From: Fusicatenibacter_A intestinipullorum
GTDB taxonomy: Bacteria > Bacillota > Negativicutes > Acidaminococcales > Acidaminococcaceae
Length of the DNA: 64,000 bases
NCBI GenBank assembly: GCA_019117495.1
Contig: DWZP01000006.1
Coordinates: 19,789-83,788, forward strand
Direction of reading: 5' to 3'
In this document: positions 31,511-40,505 of the stretch, one piece after another
Layout of the letters: the number at the start of each line of letters is the position of its first letter
Position numbering within the stretch: the first letter of the stretch is position 1
Notes under the pieces: model-generated
Told to the model about the DNA's origin: nothing
What the model saw: only the letters and a program-made list of their open reading frames with translations
Database searches by the model: none
Translations under genes and position numbers: made by a program

Positions 31511-33031
31511 TCACTCCTTAATATAATAGCTTTTTATGGCATCCGTTAAACCGTCAATGGTAAAGGTACCGGCGGTTACGGCGGGTGTTAAACCGTTTTT
31601 ACGGCAGGTTTCGGCGGTTACGGGGCCGATTGCAGCAAGGGCAACGCCTTCAAGCAGTTCTTTGCTGCCGCCCAGCACTTTTAAAAAGTTGGTAACGGTG
31701 CTGGAGCTGGTAAAGGTAACCATGTCAACTTCTTTATTTTGCAGCGCTTCCATAAGTTCTGCTGCGTTTTCGCATACTGCCGCAGTTTCGTAGGCGGTAA
31801 TAACGTCTGCTTCCGCACCGAGCCTGCGCAGGGTTTCGGGCAGTACTTCGCGCGCTTCTTTGGCGCGTGGGATAAGCACTTTGTCGCCTTTTTCAAGCTG
31901 GGGCGCAAGGGCTTCGGCAAGTTCTTCCGCCTTGTAGGTGCAGGGAACGAGGTCGGCTTTAACGCCGCAGCTTTGCAGTGCTTTGGCGGTGCCGCAGCCG
32001 ATAGCGGCAATTTTTACGCCTGCCAGAGCGCGTGCATCAAGCCCTGCGTGGGCAAGGCGTGCGAAGAAGGCTTTAACGCCGTTGGCGCTGGTGAGCACCA
32101 GCCATTTATAGGTATGGATGTTTTTAATTGCTTCGTCAAGCGAGGCGTAGGTTTCGGGCGGCACAATTTTAATGGAAGGCGCTTCGATAACCTTTGCTCC
32201 TTCAGCTTCCAGCTGTTTGGTAAGGGCGCTGGCCTGAGAGCGTGCACGTGTTACAACAATGGTTTTGCCAAACAGCGGCTTGTTGTCATACCAGCGCAGC
32301 TGCTCACGCAGTTTTACCACGTTGCCTACAATAAAAATGGCAGGCGGCTTCAGCCCTGCGGCGGCAACATCTGCGGCGGCAGTGCCGACGGTGGTAACAA
32401 GGGTTTGCTGTTCGGGGTGGGTGCCCCAGCGGATAACGGCGGCCGGGGTATCGGCACTGCGTCCGTTTTCAATAAGTTTTTGCGTAATTTTGGGTATGTT
32501 TTCCACGCCCATTAAAAATACCAGTGTATCAACAGCGGTGGCAAGGCCCTGCCAGTTAATGGTGCTTTCGCCTTTGGTAGGGTCTTCGTGCCCGGTAATA
32601 ACGGCAAAGCTGGTGGCAACGCGCCTGTGCGTTACGGGGATGCCGGCATATTCGGCAACGGCAATGGCGCTGGTTACGCCCGGTACAAATTCAAAGGGCA
32701 GGCCTGCTTCCAGAAGCTCAATGGCTTCTTCGCCGCCGCGGCCAAATACAAAAGGGTCGCCGCCCTTAAGGCGGGCAACGGTTTTGCCTTCAGCAGCAAG
32801 TTTTACCAACAGTTTGTTAATATCCGGCTGGCGCATGGTATGGTTGGCGGAGGCTTTGCCTACGTAAACCATTTCCGCATCCGGGCGGGCATAGGCTAAA
32901 ATGCGCGGGTCGGCCAGACGGTCGTACACAACGGCGTCTGCCGCTTTTAAACATTCCATTGCCTTAATGGATAAGAGGCCCGGGTCGCCGGGGCCTGCGC
33001 CGATGAGATATACTTTTCCTTGTTTTGTCAT
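31511..33031 (-). CDS. cobA/hemD: fused uroporphyrinogen-III C-methyltransferase / uroporphyrinogen-III synthase
   Basis: Bifunctional 506-aa protein. Residues about 1-245 are the SAM-dependent methyltransferase that makes precorrin-2 (VYLIGAGPGDPGLLSIKA at the start, LKGGDPFVFGRGGEE in the middle). Residues about 255-506 are HemD, which closes hydroxymethylbilane to uroporphyrinogen III (KTIVVTRARSQASALTKQLEAEGA, VLTSANGVKAFF). The fusion, common in Firmicutes, couples making the branch-point ring to its diversion to sirohaem/cobalamin. ATG 33031 with GAGAGG upstream. It sits between hemC and hemB. Confidence 0.95.
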   Translation of the reverse strand: MTKQGKVYLIGAGPGDPGLLSIKAMECLKAADAVVYDRLADPRILAYARPDAEMVYVGKASANHTMRQPDINKLLVKLAAEGKTVARLKGGDPFVFGRGGEEAIELLEAGLPFEFVPGVTSAIAVAEYAGIPVTHRRVATSFAVITGHEDPTKGESTINWQGLATAVDTLVFLMGVENIPKITQKLIENGRSADTPAAVIRWGTHPEQQTLVTTVGTAAADVAAAGLKPPAIFIVGNVVKLREQLRWYDNKPLFGKTIVVTRARSQASALTKQLEAEGAKVIEAPSIKIVPPETYASLDEAIKNIHTYKWLVLTSANGVKAFFARLAHAGLDARALAGVKIAAIGCGTAKALQSCGVKADLVPCTYKAEELAEALAPQLEKGDKVLIPRAKEAREVLPETLRRLGAEADVITAYETAAVCENAAELMEALQNKEVDMVTFTSSSTVTNFLKVLGGSKELLEGVALAAIGPVTAETCRKNGLTPAVTAGTFTIDGLTDAIKSYYIKE

Positions 33032-33043
33032 ATATTCCTCTCC

Positions 33044-33964
33044 TTACAGGATAGCGGCAAGAATTTCTTTGCCGCCGTTATCAAGCATTTTTTGTCCGAG
33101 CGTGCGTCCTAAAGTTACGGCGTCGGCTGCGTTGCCTTCTGCGGTGTCGCGCAGCACGGTGCTACCGTCTAAGGAAGCAATAACTGCTTCCATGGCAATG
33201 CGCCCTTCGTTAACTTCGGCGTGCACGCCGATAGGCACCTGGCAGCCGCCTTCGAGCAGGCCCAGAAAGGCGCGTTCGGCGTCGGTTGCCTGTTTGGTGG
33301 CTGTATCGTTTAAAAAGTCCAGCATCTGGCGGACTTTAAAATTATCGGTGCGGCATTCAATGGCAAGCGCACCCTGGCCGACGGCAGGCAGGCAGTAGCT
33401 CTGCGGAATGATTTCCTTGATTCTGTCTGCGTGTCCGAGGCGTGTAAGACCTGCGGCGGCAAGAATGATGGCATCCATCTGTCCTTCGTCCAGCTTTTTC
33501 AGGCGGGTATCTACGTTGCCGCGCAAATCAACAATTTTTAAGTCCGGGCGTCTGGCCAGAAGCTGCGCGCGGCGGCGCAGGCTGCTTGTGCCAAGCACGC
33601 TTCCTTCGGGCAGTTCTTCGATGCTGTTATATTTGTTGCTTACAAAAGCGTCGCCGGCGTTTGCGCGCTCGGTAATCGCCGTCAGGCACAGCCCTTCCGG
33701 AAGTACGGTGGGCATATCCTTCAAGCTGTGCACGGCAAGGTCAATGGTGCCGTCCAAAAGTTCCTGTTCTATTTCTTTGGTAAACAGGCCTTTGCCGCCT
33801 ATTTTCGCCAGCGGCACATCCAGAATGCGGTCGCCTTTGGTAACTATCTTTTTAAGCGTTACCTCGCAGCCGGGGTATTCTTCGCGCAGGCGTCCGGCAA
33901 TATAGTTGCTCTGCCACATGGCTAAAAGGCTCTGCCTAGTCCCAATAATCAAATTTGTTTTCAT
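33044..33964 (-). CDS. hemC: porphobilinogen deaminase (hydroxymethylbilane synthase)
   Basis: Polymerises four porphobilinogens on a dipyrromethane cofactor. 306 aa, normal length. Motifs: IIGTRQSLLAMWQS at the N-terminus, HSLKDMPT around residues 79-86, and the cofactor-carrying Cys241 in LLEGGCQVPIGV. The start overlaps the 3' end of hemA by 29 bases, so the two are translationally linked. Confidence 0.97.
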   Translation of the reverse strand: MKTNLIIGTRQSLLAMWQSNYIAGRLREEYPGCEVTLKKIVTKGDRILDVPLAKIGGKGLFTKEIEQELLDGTIDLAVHSLKDMPTVLPEGLCLTAITERANAGDAFVSNKYNSIEELPEGSVLGTSSLRRRAQLLARRPDLKIVDLRGNVDTRLKKLDEGQMDAIILAAAGLTRLGHADRIKEIIPQSYCLPAVGQGALAIECRTDNFKVRQMLDFLNDTATKQATDAERAFLGLLEGGCQVPIGVHAEVNEGRIAMEAVIASLDGSTVLRDTAEGNAADAVTLGRTLGQKMLDNGGKEILAAIL

Positions 33965-35243
33965 CGCCGATGTAGTCCTCTCCTTTATCGTTCAGCAAAA
34001 ACAGCTCGCAAATCACTTTGCGCAGGCGTTCTTCGTCCGGCGTTCCGGCAGCGGCGTTCATGGCCGTCATCGGCTCGCGCAGAAATTTATGTTCCAGGCG
34101 CTGCGTCATAATGTCGATAATGCGGCGTTCATGCTCCGTAAGTTCCGGCATTTTGGCAAAGGCGCGTTTCAGCACCTTTTCACGCAGAAAGTTCATTTTT
34201 TCGTGCAGCTGCACCATAACCGGGCGCATGGTTAAATAACGCAGGCGCTCTTTAAGCTCGGAAATTTCTTCTTCAATAATTGCTTCCGCCATTTTGGCTT
34301 CGTGCGTGCGGAAATGCTTGTTAGTATCAACAACGCCTTCCAGGTCGTCAATATTATAAAGCGTAATGCCGGGCAGCTGCGCAACTTTGGGGTCAACGTC
34401 GCGCGGTACGGCAATATCAATTAAAATCAGCGGCCTGCCTCCGCGTTTGGCGGTTACTTCGCGCATGTCCTTTTCGCGGATAACGTAATGCGGCGCGCCG
34501 GTGCTGGTAATGATGATGTCCGAAGTTTCGGCCTGCTCAAGATATTTATTGTAGGCAATGGCCGTGCCGTTAAACTTGTCGGCAAGCTCTTTGGCGTGGT
34601 CGAAATTGCGGTTGCTTACAAAAATCGTTTTGGCGCCTTTGTCAATTAAATGGCGCGCGGTAAGTTCGCTCATGCGCCCTGCGCCAAGCACTAAAATATT
34701 GGCGTCTTCAATGCTGCCCAAAATATCCATGGCAAGGTCAACGGCGGCGCTTGATACTGATACCGAGCTGTAAGCGATTTTGGTTTCGGTACGCACGCGC
34801 TTGCCTGTTGCAATGGCGCGGTTGAAAATGGTATTAAAAATCGTGCCCGTCATGGAGTTTTCGCGGGCAATCTGGTAAGCGTTTTTAATCTGGCTTAAAA
34901 TCTGCCCTTCGCCGATAACCAGCGAATCGAGGCTGGAAGCCACTTTAAACAGATGGCGCACGCAGTTGACGCCGCTCAAGTTGTAAAAGTATTCTGTTTT
35001 GTAGCCGTCGCCCGCCAGATGCTTAACCAGCGTCTGGATGAACTTCATGCCGCTTACGGGTTCTTCCAGCACCATGTAAAACTCGGTGCGGTTGCAGGTG
35101 GAAAGCAGCACTGCTTCGTCGAGGTTGTCATAATTGCGCAGGCGGCGCAGAATACGGGCTATGCGGTCGGCGCTGAAGTTAAAGCCCTCGCGGACTTCAA
35201 CCGGCGCGGTTTTATGGTTCAGCCCTAAAACTATTAATTGCAT
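33936..35243 (-). CDS. hemA: glutamyl-tRNA reductase
   Basis: NADPH-dependent reduction of glutamyl-tRNA to glutamate-1-semialdehyde, the entry and usual control point of the C5 pathway. 435 aa. Marks: GLNHKTAPVEVRE (residues 7-19), catalytic Cys50 in LSTCNRTE, GEGQILSQIKNAY, and the NADPH fold starting ILVLGAGRMSELTARHL. It overlaps the upstream gene by 32 bases and hemC by 29 bases. The rather short C-terminal dimerisation part still looks complete. Confidence 0.97.
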   Translation of the reverse strand: MQLIVLGLNHKTAPVEVREGFNFSADRIARILRRLRNYDNLDEAVLLSTCNRTEFYMVLEEPVSGMKFIQTLVKHLAGDGYKTEYFYNLSGVNCVRHLFKVASSLDSLVIGEGQILSQIKNAYQIARENSMTGTIFNTIFNRAIATGKRVRTETKIAYSSVSVSSAAVDLAMDILGSIEDANILVLGAGRMSELTARHLIDKGAKTIFVSNRNFDHAKELADKFNGTAIAYNKYLEQAETSDIIITSTGAPHYVIREKDMREVTAKRGGRPLILIDIAVPRDVDPKVAQLPGITLYNIDDLEGVVDTNKHFRTHEAKMAEAIIEEEISELKERLRYLTMRPVMVQLHEKMNFLREKVLKRAFAKMPELTEHERRIIDIMTQRLEHKFLREPMTAMNAAAGTPDEERLRKVICELFLLNDKGEDYIGDENKFDYWD

Positions 35244-35853
35244 TTGTAATGCGCTCCTTTAATATATTCAGATGGCCTTCGTGCAAAAGGCCAATACTTT
35301 CTTCATCAAGCATTTCCCGCCAGAAGGCAGTGCGCTGTGCGGGCGTCAGCGGCAGCTGCTGCATTTTTTGGCGTGCCTCTGCCAGAAAATCCGCAAAAGC
35401 GGCAAAATTACCGCCGTAGGTTTTAGCCATATCCTGTGCCAAAAGGCGTGAGAACGCAGGCAGCCCTCCGCCGAAAGCGGTAAAGGTTAACCTGCCGCTG
35501 CTGCGCTGGGCGGGTACGCTGAAATTGCCAAGTTCCGGCTCTGTTATAACGTTAACAAGGCACGGCGCATCCTGTGCAATAATGCGGTTCAGTGCTGCGT
35601 CGTCCGTTGCGGCAACCGCTAAAAAGCAGTCGGCATCACCTTTTTGGTAGCCGCGCAGGTTTAGGGCAACGCGGCCTTCGCCGGCCAGTTTTATTAAAGC
35701 TGCATCCGCCGCAGGCGCGGTAACCGTAACCTGTGCGCCGGAAGCAAGAAGCCTGCGTACTTTGCGCAGGGCAACCTTGCCGCCGCCGATAACGGCGCAG
35801 CGTTTGCCGTTAAGGTTGAGCACTGCCGGATAGCTGAACAGATTTTCTTCCAT
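35212..35853 (-). CDS. precorrin-2 dehydrogenase / sirohydrochlorin ferrochelatase family protein
   Basis: NAD-dependent oxidation of precorrin-2 to sirohydrochlorin, and in some members iron insertion (Met8/CysG N-terminal type). 213 aa. The Rossmann start is KRCAVIGGGKVALRKVRRLL (residues 18-37), then LVNVITEPELGNFSVPAQRSSGRLTFTAFGGG with the family's active region. First gene of the operon, so transcription probably begins just upstream (a TGGTATTAT-like extended -10 lies at 35921-35913 on the minus strand). Its partner CobA is fused to HemD two genes on. Confidence 0.9.
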   Translation of the reverse strand: MEENLFSYPAVLNLNGKRCAVIGGGKVALRKVRRLLASGAQVTVTAPAADAALIKLAGEGRVALNLRGYQKGDADCFLAVAATDDAALNRIIAQDAPCLVNVITEPELGNFSVPAQRSSGRLTFTAFGGGLPAFSRLLAQDMAKTYGGNFAAFADFLAEARQKMQQLPLTPAQRTAFWREMLDEESIGLLHEGHLNILKERITNAINSFRAEP

Positions 35854-35912
35854 ATTATAAGCCTGCCTTGCTGTGACTTTTGTTTAAAAAATTACATAAA
35901 GATACAACTACA

Positions 35913-35921
35913 ATAATACCA
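35913..35921 (-). promoter_or_regulatory. possible promoter of the tetrapyrrole operon
   Basis: Extended -10 TGGTATTAT on the minus strand, without a good -35. The 35854-36058 gap holds no other gene. Confidence 0.35.
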
Positions 35922-36058
35922 TAAAATAGGAAGTATTTCCAGTTAAAAATAGGTTGCAGCGCTATGAAAATGTGTAAAAAAGTATCAATTAAGATAAGAG
36001 GATTTAAAGGCGCCGCCGCAGAATAATAACAAGGCAGGCAGCGGAGGAGGGATTTATT

Positions 36059-36655
36059 ATGAATTGTGCATTTTGCCCGCATCACAAATGCTATACGGAG
36101 GGCCAGAACTGTACAAAATATTCACATGAGGAGGTCTGCGGTTTTTACAGTGAAGATGACCGCAGGATGATGCGTGCCTCATCGGCAACAGAAAGCCGCA
36201 ACTATATGAAAATGACGCGCCTTGAAGAAAGTGCGTTTTTTGCCAAAGAACTGGGCGTGAAGAAAATAGGTATTGCCTTTTGCATAGGCCTTGCCAACGA
36301 AGCGCATTTTTGCGCGCAGTATTTTAAAAACCAGGGCTTTGCGGTGGAATCGGTTTGCTGCAAGGTTTGCTCGGTTGATAAAGATATGCTGGAGCTGGAA
36401 AAAATAAAACCCGGCAAGCATGAAGCAATGTGCAACCCCAGAACGCAGGCGCAGCTTTTAAACAGCGCCGGTACGGAACTGAATTTTATTGTAGGCTTAT
36501 GCGTTGGGCATGATATGCAGTTTACCATGGCAAGCAAAGCGCCTGTATCATGCCTTATTACCAAAGACCGCGTGCTTGCCAACAACCCGGCAGGGGCGGT
36601 GTACAGCCGTTACTGGCGGCGCAAGCTTGGAATTTTAGAGGACGGAACGGTGTAA
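36059..36655 (+). CDS. DUF1847 cysteine-rich, probable metal-binding protein
   Basis: 198 aa. The N-terminus is a cysteine cluster (Cys3, Cys6, Cys11, Cys18, Cys27 in MNCAFCPHHKCYTEGQNC...), looking like a metal or Fe-S site. The remainder has further conserved cysteines (IAFCIGLANEA, VCCKVCSVDK) and GLCVGHDMQF near the C-terminus. This is the pattern of DUF1847, an uncharacterised family of predicted metal-binding proteins in anaerobes. SD GGAGGAGGG. Divergent from the tetrapyrrole operon and followed by a strong terminator. Function unknown. Confidence 0.82.
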   Translation: MNCAFCPHHKCYTEGQNCTKYSHEEVCGFYSEDDRRMMRASSATESRNYMKMTRLEESAFFAKELGVKKIGIAFCIGLANEAHFCAQYFKNQGFAVESVCCKVCSVDKDMLELEKIKPGKHEAMCNPRTQAQLLNSAGTELNFIVGLCVGHDMQFTMASKAPVSCLITKDRVLANNPAGAVYSRYWRRKLGILEDGTV

Positions 36656-36657
36656 AT

Positions 36658-36694
36658 AAAAAATCAGCTGATGATTTTCATCGGCTGATTTTTT
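36658..36694 (+). terminator. terminator of the DUF1847 gene
   Basis: 17-bp stem (36658-36674 / 36678-36694) with one G-U pair, TTT loop, A-rich and T-rich flanks. Confidence 0.88.
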
Positions 36695-36772
36695 ATTTAT
36701 TCCTTTATTTATTTTTCTATTTTTTTGATTTAATTTGCGTCGTTGCATATACGCCTATTATTTTATATTCAT

Positions 36773-37424
36773 TTTTTACTCATGTTCATTCTTTGTAACC
36801 AAAGAATTTTAGGAGGGTAAATTTTACTTCCTGTTCGGTCGTAAAATTTGCCTGGCTTCACTGGCACAATTATAAACTTCGTTTACAGCTTGTTTCTAAT
36901 TGGCGATTCAGCCAAAGAAAACTCACGCGGCTGACAAAAATTTGCACGCGGCACGCTGCAAGCAATAAAAATTCCCACGGAACTCGCTATGCTTAAACAC
37001 CGGGAAATTTTTATTGCTTTTTAGCAAATGCCGCTAAATTTTTAATGCCGCGATTGCATTTAACCCATACTTTTTTTACTACTTAATTTAGTATATTCTG
37101 ACTTTGCATTGTCTTTTGCTTCTACTTTTTATCAAAGATATTATGAAACTTACGGTGTTGTAGCATTTAAAAATTACGGCAAAATGTTGTTTTTTGAAAG
37201 AAATAATCAAAGTACGAATTTTGGCGAAACGCGACATTCAAAAAATAGGCAAACCAGAATTAAGGCACTTGCAGCATTTGCCGAGGACTGTTTGAGGTTA
37301 CGCAGCAAACGAGTTCCGCAGGCGCTGCAAGTGTCAGCTTATCTATTGCATTTGCCGTTTATTTTTTGCTGGAGCGAAAACTTTTTGGTTACTTTTTAGT
37401 TATAAAAAGTAACATGAGTAAAAA
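36773..37424. repeat. 652-bp non-coding element with terminal inverted repeats and nested hairpins
   Basis: Ends in perfect 14-bp inverted repeats TTTTTACTCATGTT (36773-36786) / AACATGAGTAAAAA (37411-37424). Just inside each end is a hairpin containing TAAC(C)AAA-like sequence (36789-36806 and 37388-37413). Inside are further hairpins: 36961-36976/37002-37018 and CACTTGCAGC (37266-37275) / GCTGCAAGTG (37324-37333). Related phrases (GAACTCG, CGAGTTC) recur in opposite orientation. No credible protein: the longest frame starts without an SD and runs through the hairpins. It looks like a MITE-like or structural-RNA repeat. The flanks to 37621 are AT-rich and empty. Confidence 0.6.
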
Positions 37425-37621
37425 GTAAATAAAAAATAATTAAAGTATCATCAAAGATAAAAACTAAAGAATAAACATAACTAAGTAAAGAAAATGTAGA
37501 AAATAAAATGTAACTGTAAAACCAAAACTCCAAAAACAACCCTCTAAATTATCTGAAAACTATTTTACAAATGTTCTGACAAATGTTAAAATTAAATTAT
37601 CATAATAGTGAGGTGGATGTA

Positions 37622-38248
37622 ATGTACGTATTAACTTTACCGGTATTGAGAAAAATGCTGCACACCGCGGCAGTTGACCTGAAAGACAACGTTCAGTATT
37701 TGTGCGAGCTGGACAGTGTTGCCGGTGACGGCGACCACGGCATTGCCATCGGGCATATTGCCGATATTTTAAAATCGCACAGCGACGATACTACCATTGC
37801 CACCATGAACCTTCTGCTGGAAGGCATTGGCGACGCGTTTATGGGCGTTAATGCAGGCAGCAGCGGTCCGCTTTGGGGCACAATTTTCGCCGGCATGGCA
37901 GACGGCATTGACGACCAGCAGGAGCTGACGGAAATTGAATTTAAGCGTATGTTTGCTCAGGCTAAAGAAGATTTTATGGATGTAAGCAAAGCCAAAGTGG
38001 GCGACAAAACTCTGGTTGATGCTTTTTATCCGGCTGTAAGCGCCATTGCCGAAACCGAAGGCAGCATTGAAGCGCTTCTGGACGCTGCGGCAGAAGCTGC
38101 CAAAAAAGGCGCTGACGCAACGGCAGACATGACAGCTAAATTCGGTCGCGCCAAAAACGTTGGCGAACGCAGTATTGGCCATAAAGACCCGGGCGCCGTA
38201 TCCATGGCAATTTTCTTTGCCGGGCTTGCCAAAGGCGCAAGAGCATAG
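37622..38248 (+). CDS. dhaL: DhaL-type dihydroxyacetone kinase subunit (ATP-binding)
   Basis: 208 aa. Nucleotide-binding helical barrel of a Dak-type kinase. The Mg-ADP aspartates are in AGDGDHG (Asp36, Asp38), with GSSGPLWGTIF and GAVS near the C-terminus, as in DhaL. I start at ATG 37622, where GAGGTG is 6 bases upstream; an in-frame ATG 13 codons earlier has no SD and precedes the conserved start. Its partner DhaK follows, with LsrF-like aldolase and VOC genes. No DhaM is seen, so phosphate may come from ATP or an external PTS protein. Confidence 0.9.
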   Translation: MYVLTLPVLRKMLHTAAVDLKDNVQYLCELDSVAGDGDHGIAIGHIADILKSHSDDTTIATMNLLLEGIGDAFMGVNAGSSGPLWGTIFAGMADGIDDQQELTEIEFKRMFAQAKEDFMDVSKAKVGDKTLVDAFYPAVSAIAETEGSIEALLDAAAEAAKKGADATADMTAKFGRAKNVGERSIGHKDPGAVSMAIFFAGLAKGARA

Positions 38249-38307
38249 TTCTTTAAAAAGCGGCGGCTTTTTAAAAATAAATTACGCACTAATGGAGGTT
38301 GTAAACA

Positions 38308-39300
38308 ATGAAAAAATTTATCAATGACCCTGAAAATTTAACATCGGAGCTTTTGGAAGGCCTTGCCCTGAGCAATCCCGACATTGTATCTCTGGAAGAC
38401 GGCAACCTTGTAGTTAATAAAAAATTAAAAGACGCAGACCGCGTAACCATCGTTACCCTTGGCGGTACAGGCCATGAACCTGCCATCAGCGGTTTTGTAG
38501 GCGAAGGCATGATTGATATTTCCGTAGCAGGCAATATTTTTGCAGCCCCCGGCCCGCAGTCCTGCGTTGAAGCCATTAAAATGGCAGATAAAGGCCACGG
38601 CGTACTGTTTGTTGTATTAAACCATGCCGGAGATATGCTTACCGGCAACCTGACCATGAAACAGGTTAAAAAACTCGGCATTAAAGTTGCCAAAGTTGTT
38701 ACCCAGGAAGACGTTGCCAACGCACCGCGCTCCAATGCGGATGACCGCCGCGGCTTGGTTGGCTGCATTCCTCTGTATAAAATTGCCGGTGCTGCCGCAG
38801 CACAGGGCAAATCCCTTGAAGAAGTTGCCGAAATCGCTCAGCGCTTTGCCGATAACATGGCAACCATTGCCGTTGCCTGCGTAGGCGCAACCCATCCGGC
38901 AACCGGCATGGAAATTGCCCATATTGAAGACGGCATGATGGAAGTTGGCATGGGCCAGCACGGCGAAGGCGGCGGCGGCAGCATGCCGCTGAAATCTGCG
39001 GACGAAACCGCCGTTATTATGATGGACGCCCTTTTGAAAGACCTTGACGTTAAGAGCGGCGAAAAATTAATGGTTATTATCAACGGTAGCGGCGCAACTA
39101 CTTTAATGGAACAGCTGATTGTATTCCGCAAATGCCATAAATACCTTGCCGAAAAAGGCATTGAAGTTGTTGCAAGCCATGTAGGCGAACTTTTAACCGT
39201 ACAGGAAACCGCAGGCTTCCAGATGTTCATTGCCCGCATGGACGACGAACTGACCGCTTTATGGAATGCTCCGTGCCGCACTCCGTATTACAGAAACTAA
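38308..39300 (+). CDS. dhaK: DhaK-type dihydroxyacetone kinase subunit (substrate-binding)
   Basis: 330 aa. Binds a small ketone/ketose covalently through a histidine hemiaminal. His218 in MGQHGEGGGG and catalytic Asp109 in VLNHAGDML match E. coli DhaK. The N-terminal GGTGHEPAISGFVGEGM is also typical, though one residue shorter than the usual GGGSGHEP. Given the aldolase and VOC partners, the substrate may not be dihydroxyacetone itself but a longer ketose or AI-2-like compound (inference). SD GGAGG. Confidence 0.88.
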   Translation: MKKFINDPENLTSELLEGLALSNPDIVSLEDGNLVVNKKLKDADRVTIVTLGGTGHEPAISGFVGEGMIDISVAGNIFAAPGPQSCVEAIKMADKGHGVLFVVLNHAGDMLTGNLTMKQVKKLGIKVAKVVTQEDVANAPRSNADDRRGLVGCIPLYKIAGAAAAQGKSLEEVAEIAQRFADNMATIAVACVGATHPATGMEIAHIEDGMMEVGMGQHGEGGGGSMPLKSADETAVIMMDALLKDLDVKSGEKLMVIINGSGATTLMEQLIVFRKCHKYLAEKGIEVVASHVGELLTVQETAGFQMFIARMDDELTALWNAPCRTPYYRN

Positions 39301-39311
39301 GGTGAATTACT

Positions 39312-40187
39312 ATGGCAGATAAAGAAGGCAATATCATAGCAAAAGATTACGGCATCGGCATTAAGCCGCCTGCGCAGACCTTTCATGTAAAAGGTTTGGG
39401 CCATGCTGAATGGGGCATGAAAACGAGGCTTTCGCATATTTTTGCGGAAGACGGCCGCACTATTATGCTGGCTTTTGACCACGGCTACATTATGGGCAGC
39501 ACGGCAGGGCTGGAAAGGCTCGATTTGGCAATTCCGCCCCTTATGGAATATGCCGACTGCCTGATGGCAACCCGCGGCGCGCTGCGTGCCTGCATTCCGC
39601 CCGACTGCCGCAAGGCCATTGCCCTGCGCTGCACGGCTGATACCTCCGTTTTGAAAGACGATATGAGCCACGGCGTTATTGGCGTCGGCATTGAGGACGC
39701 TATCCGCATGAATGCTTCCTGCATGGCAGTGCAGTGCTTTGTTGGCGCTGACGGCGAGCTCGGTTCACTGGAAAATTTAGTGCGCACCGTTGATGCCGGC
39801 GAGCGTTACGGCATCCCCGTACTCGGCGTTGTGGCCGTTGGCAAGGAAATGGAACGCACCACGCGCTATTTTGCACTGGCAACACGCCTGCTTGCGGAAC
39901 TTGGCGCACACATGATTAAAACCTACTACTGCGAAAACTTCGAGCAGATTACCGCAGCCTGCCCCGTGCCTATCGTTATTGCGGGCGGCAAAAAAATACC
40001 AGAACTTGACGCTCTTAAAATGGCGTACCGTGCCATCAGCGAAGGCGCTGCCGGTGTGGATATGGGCCGCAACGTGCTGCAGGCCGAAAACCCTGTGGCA
40101 ATGCTTAAAGCCATCCGCATGGTTATCCACGAAAATGCCAAACCGGAAGAAGCCTATAAAGCTTACGAGCTGATGAAGGAGGAATAA
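39312..40187 (+). CDS. LsrF-like class I aldolase/thiolase (DeoC/LacD family)
   Basis: 291 aa. In the AI-2 pathway LsrF transfers acetyl from 3-hydroxy-5-phosphonooxypentane-2,4-dione to CoA. This protein has AFDHGYIMGSTAGLERLDLAIPPL and the Schiff-base lysine in HMIKTYYCENF at residue 203, the same position as in E. coli LsrF, and a phosphate-binding VIAGGKKIP. It lies between a DhaK-like kinase and a VOC protein rather than in an lsrACDB operon. It may act on AI-2-phosphate or on another phosphorylated ketose. Confidence 0.85.
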   Translation: MADKEGNIIAKDYGIGIKPPAQTFHVKGLGHAEWGMKTRLSHIFAEDGRTIMLAFDHGYIMGSTAGLERLDLAIPPLMEYADCLMATRGALRACIPPDCRKAIALRCTADTSVLKDDMSHGVIGVGIEDAIRMNASCMAVQCFVGADGELGSLENLVRTVDAGERYGIPVLGVVAVGKEMERTTRYFALATRLLAELGAHMIKTYYCENFEQITAACPVPIVIAGGKKIPELDALKMAYRAISEGAAGVDMGRNVLQAENPVAMLKAIRMVIHENAKPEEAYKAYELMKEE

Positions 40188-40190
40188 CCG

Positions 40191-40505
40191 ATGAAAAAAT
40201 TTATGCACGTTGGCGTGCCTACCGATAAAGTAATGGAAGGCAGCGTATATGCCGAAGGCATTAAAACCCATATCGTTCCGCCGGAAACCAACGAATTCGG
40301 CATTGAATACCTGCGCTTTGAAAAAGACACCCCGCTGCCGCAGGAACTGCAGACCCTTGTGCATGTTGCCTACCAGGTAGACGACATGGACGAGCAGCTT
40401 AAAGCCAACCGCGTGGTTGTAGAACCGTGGATGGCCGACGAAAATACCCGCATCGCCTTTATTATGAAGGACGGTATTTTAATGGAATTAATGGAAGTAA
40501 AATAA
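40191..40505 (+). CDS. small VOC/glyoxalase-like protein
   Basis: 104 aa, starting three bases after the LsrF-like gene. The strand pattern FMHVGVPT...TLVHVAYQVDDMDEQLKA...IAFIMKDGILMELMEV is that of a vicinal-oxygen-chelate domain, with metal-ligand candidates His6, His58 and Glu99. Such enzymes isomerise or cleave dicarbonyl or phospho-sugar intermediates, so it may replace LsrG in this operon. The function is inferred from context. Confidence 0.65.
   Translation: MKKFMHVGVPTDKVMEGSVYAEGIKTHIVPPETNEFGIEYLRFEKDTPLPQELQTLVHVAYQVDDMDEQLKANRVVVEPWMADENTRIAFIMKDGILMELMEVK

Noticed and set aside
37109..37399. 96-codon frame ending near AEDCLRLRSKRVPQALQVS
   Set aside because: It runs through nested inverted repeats and lacks a ribosome site. 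This is non-coding repeat sequence often mis-called as protein.
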